Positions 63,715 to 64,000 of a stretch of 64,000 nt of DNA are shown here, piece by piece; within the stretch, counting starts at the first letter, position 1, and the number at the start of each line of letters is the position of its first letter. The stretch comes from Paraburkholderia sp. BL23I1N1. GTDB lineage: Bacteria > Pseudomonadota > Gammaproteobacteria > Burkholderiales > Burkholderiaceae. A program made the translations under genes and the position numbers. Location of the stretch: contig NZ_RAPV01000001.1 in the NCBI RefSeq assembly GCF_003610295.1, positions 1,364,001 to 1,428,000 of the forward strand. Reading direction: 5' to 3'. Below the pieces are notes generated by a model. It was not told the origin of the DNA. It made no database searches and saw nothing but the letters and a program-made list of their open reading frames with translations.

Positions 63715-64000
63715 ATGTCCCAATACTTTCGGCTTCATCCGGATAACCCACAGCCGCGCCTCGTCAAGCAGGCTGTGCAGATCATCAATGATGGCGGCGT
63801 CGTCGCGCTGCCGACGGATTCCAGCTATGCGGTCGCCTGTCATCTCGACGACAAGGACGCGGTCGAGCGCTTGCGGCGGATTCGCGGACTCGACGAGAAG
63901 CAATTGCTGTCGCTGCTGGTGCGCGATCTGTCGGAGCTGGCGAACTTCGCCATGGTCGACAACCGGCAGTACCGCCTGATCAAGTCGGTCACGCCGGGCC
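63715..64000 (+). CDS. YciO/YrdC (Sua5-like) family protein, partial
   Basis: The first 95 residues, running off the window. SQYFRLHPDNPQPRLVKQAV, DGGVVALPTDSSYAVACHLD and RLRRIRGLDEKQLLSLLVRD with LSELANFAMVDNRQYR match the YciO branch of the YrdC family, related to tRNA threonylcarbamoyladenosine synthesis. It often lies next to the PHP gene. Confidence 0.88.
   Translation, partial: MSQYFRLHPDNPQPRLVKQAVQIINDGGVVALPTDSSYAVACHLDDKDAVERLRRIRGLDEKQLLSLLVRDLSELANFAMVDNRQYRLIKSVTPG

Overview
The window is GC-rich and most likely comes from a beta-proteobacterium of the Burkholderia/Paraburkholderia group. The host order lolC-lolD-tatD-comEC and pyrG-kdsA-eno-ftsB, and the style of the phage proteins, point there; this is inference from gene order and protein recognition, not from a search. 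Positions 1 to about 45.9 kb are a temperate prophage whose left end (and presumably its integrase) lies outside the window. The rest is host chromosome.

Prophage layout. A leftward operon (5332 down to 1, minus strand) carries small accessory genes and an orphan ParB-like protein. The immunity region (5365-6338) is lambda-like: an S24/LexA-type repressor gene on the minus strand sits between a leftward promoter with two operators and a rightward promoter with three, all of the form GTAGC-N4-GCTAC (one degenerate). A rightward early operon (6338-16712) encodes a Cro/YdaS-like protein, a miniature portal-derived protein, RHH-like and winged-helix proteins, a replication protein with 23-bp iterons inside its gene (probable origin), three nuclease-like proteins and two candidate late regulators. 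A moron, a RelE/ParE-type toxin-antitoxin pair and a bidirectional terminator follow (16804-17837).

The late region is a chimera. The head module follows lambda order (TerS, TerL, gpW, portal, S49 protease, scaffold-like protein, decoration protein, capsid, FII-like). The contractile tail module follows Mu order (terminator, DUF2635, sheath, tube, frameshifted chaperone, tape measure, gpN, gpP, gpV, gp46, gp47, gp48, fibre). Next come two convergent SGNH hydrolase paralogues, a frameshifted HTH gene, a lysis cluster (spanin-like proteins, GH19 endolysin, holin-like protein, lipoproteins, patatin-like protein), and at the right end a minus-strand gene of unknown function under an excellent LexA box.

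How it may work together. The repressor keeps the S24 serine but has Arg where the catalytic Lys should be, and Ala-Arg where the Ala-Gly cleavage site should be, so self-cleavage is doubtful. A LexA-controlled gene at the other end of the prophage would be a natural SOS-responsive antirepressor, as Tum is in coliphage 186. This is a hypothesis.

Host part (46.1-64.0 kb): lolC, lolD, tatD, comEC, an alpha/beta hydrolase, pyrG-kdsA, eno, ftsB, a small lipoprotein, hslO, a gamma-carbonic-anhydrase-family protein, a ferritin-like DUF455 protein, another alpha/beta hydrolase, a PHP phosphoesterase and the start of a YciO/YrdC-family gene.

Caution: six one-base frame disruptions in five genes (phage and host) are all repaired by removing one base from a homopolymer, so they are probably sequence errors rather than biology.
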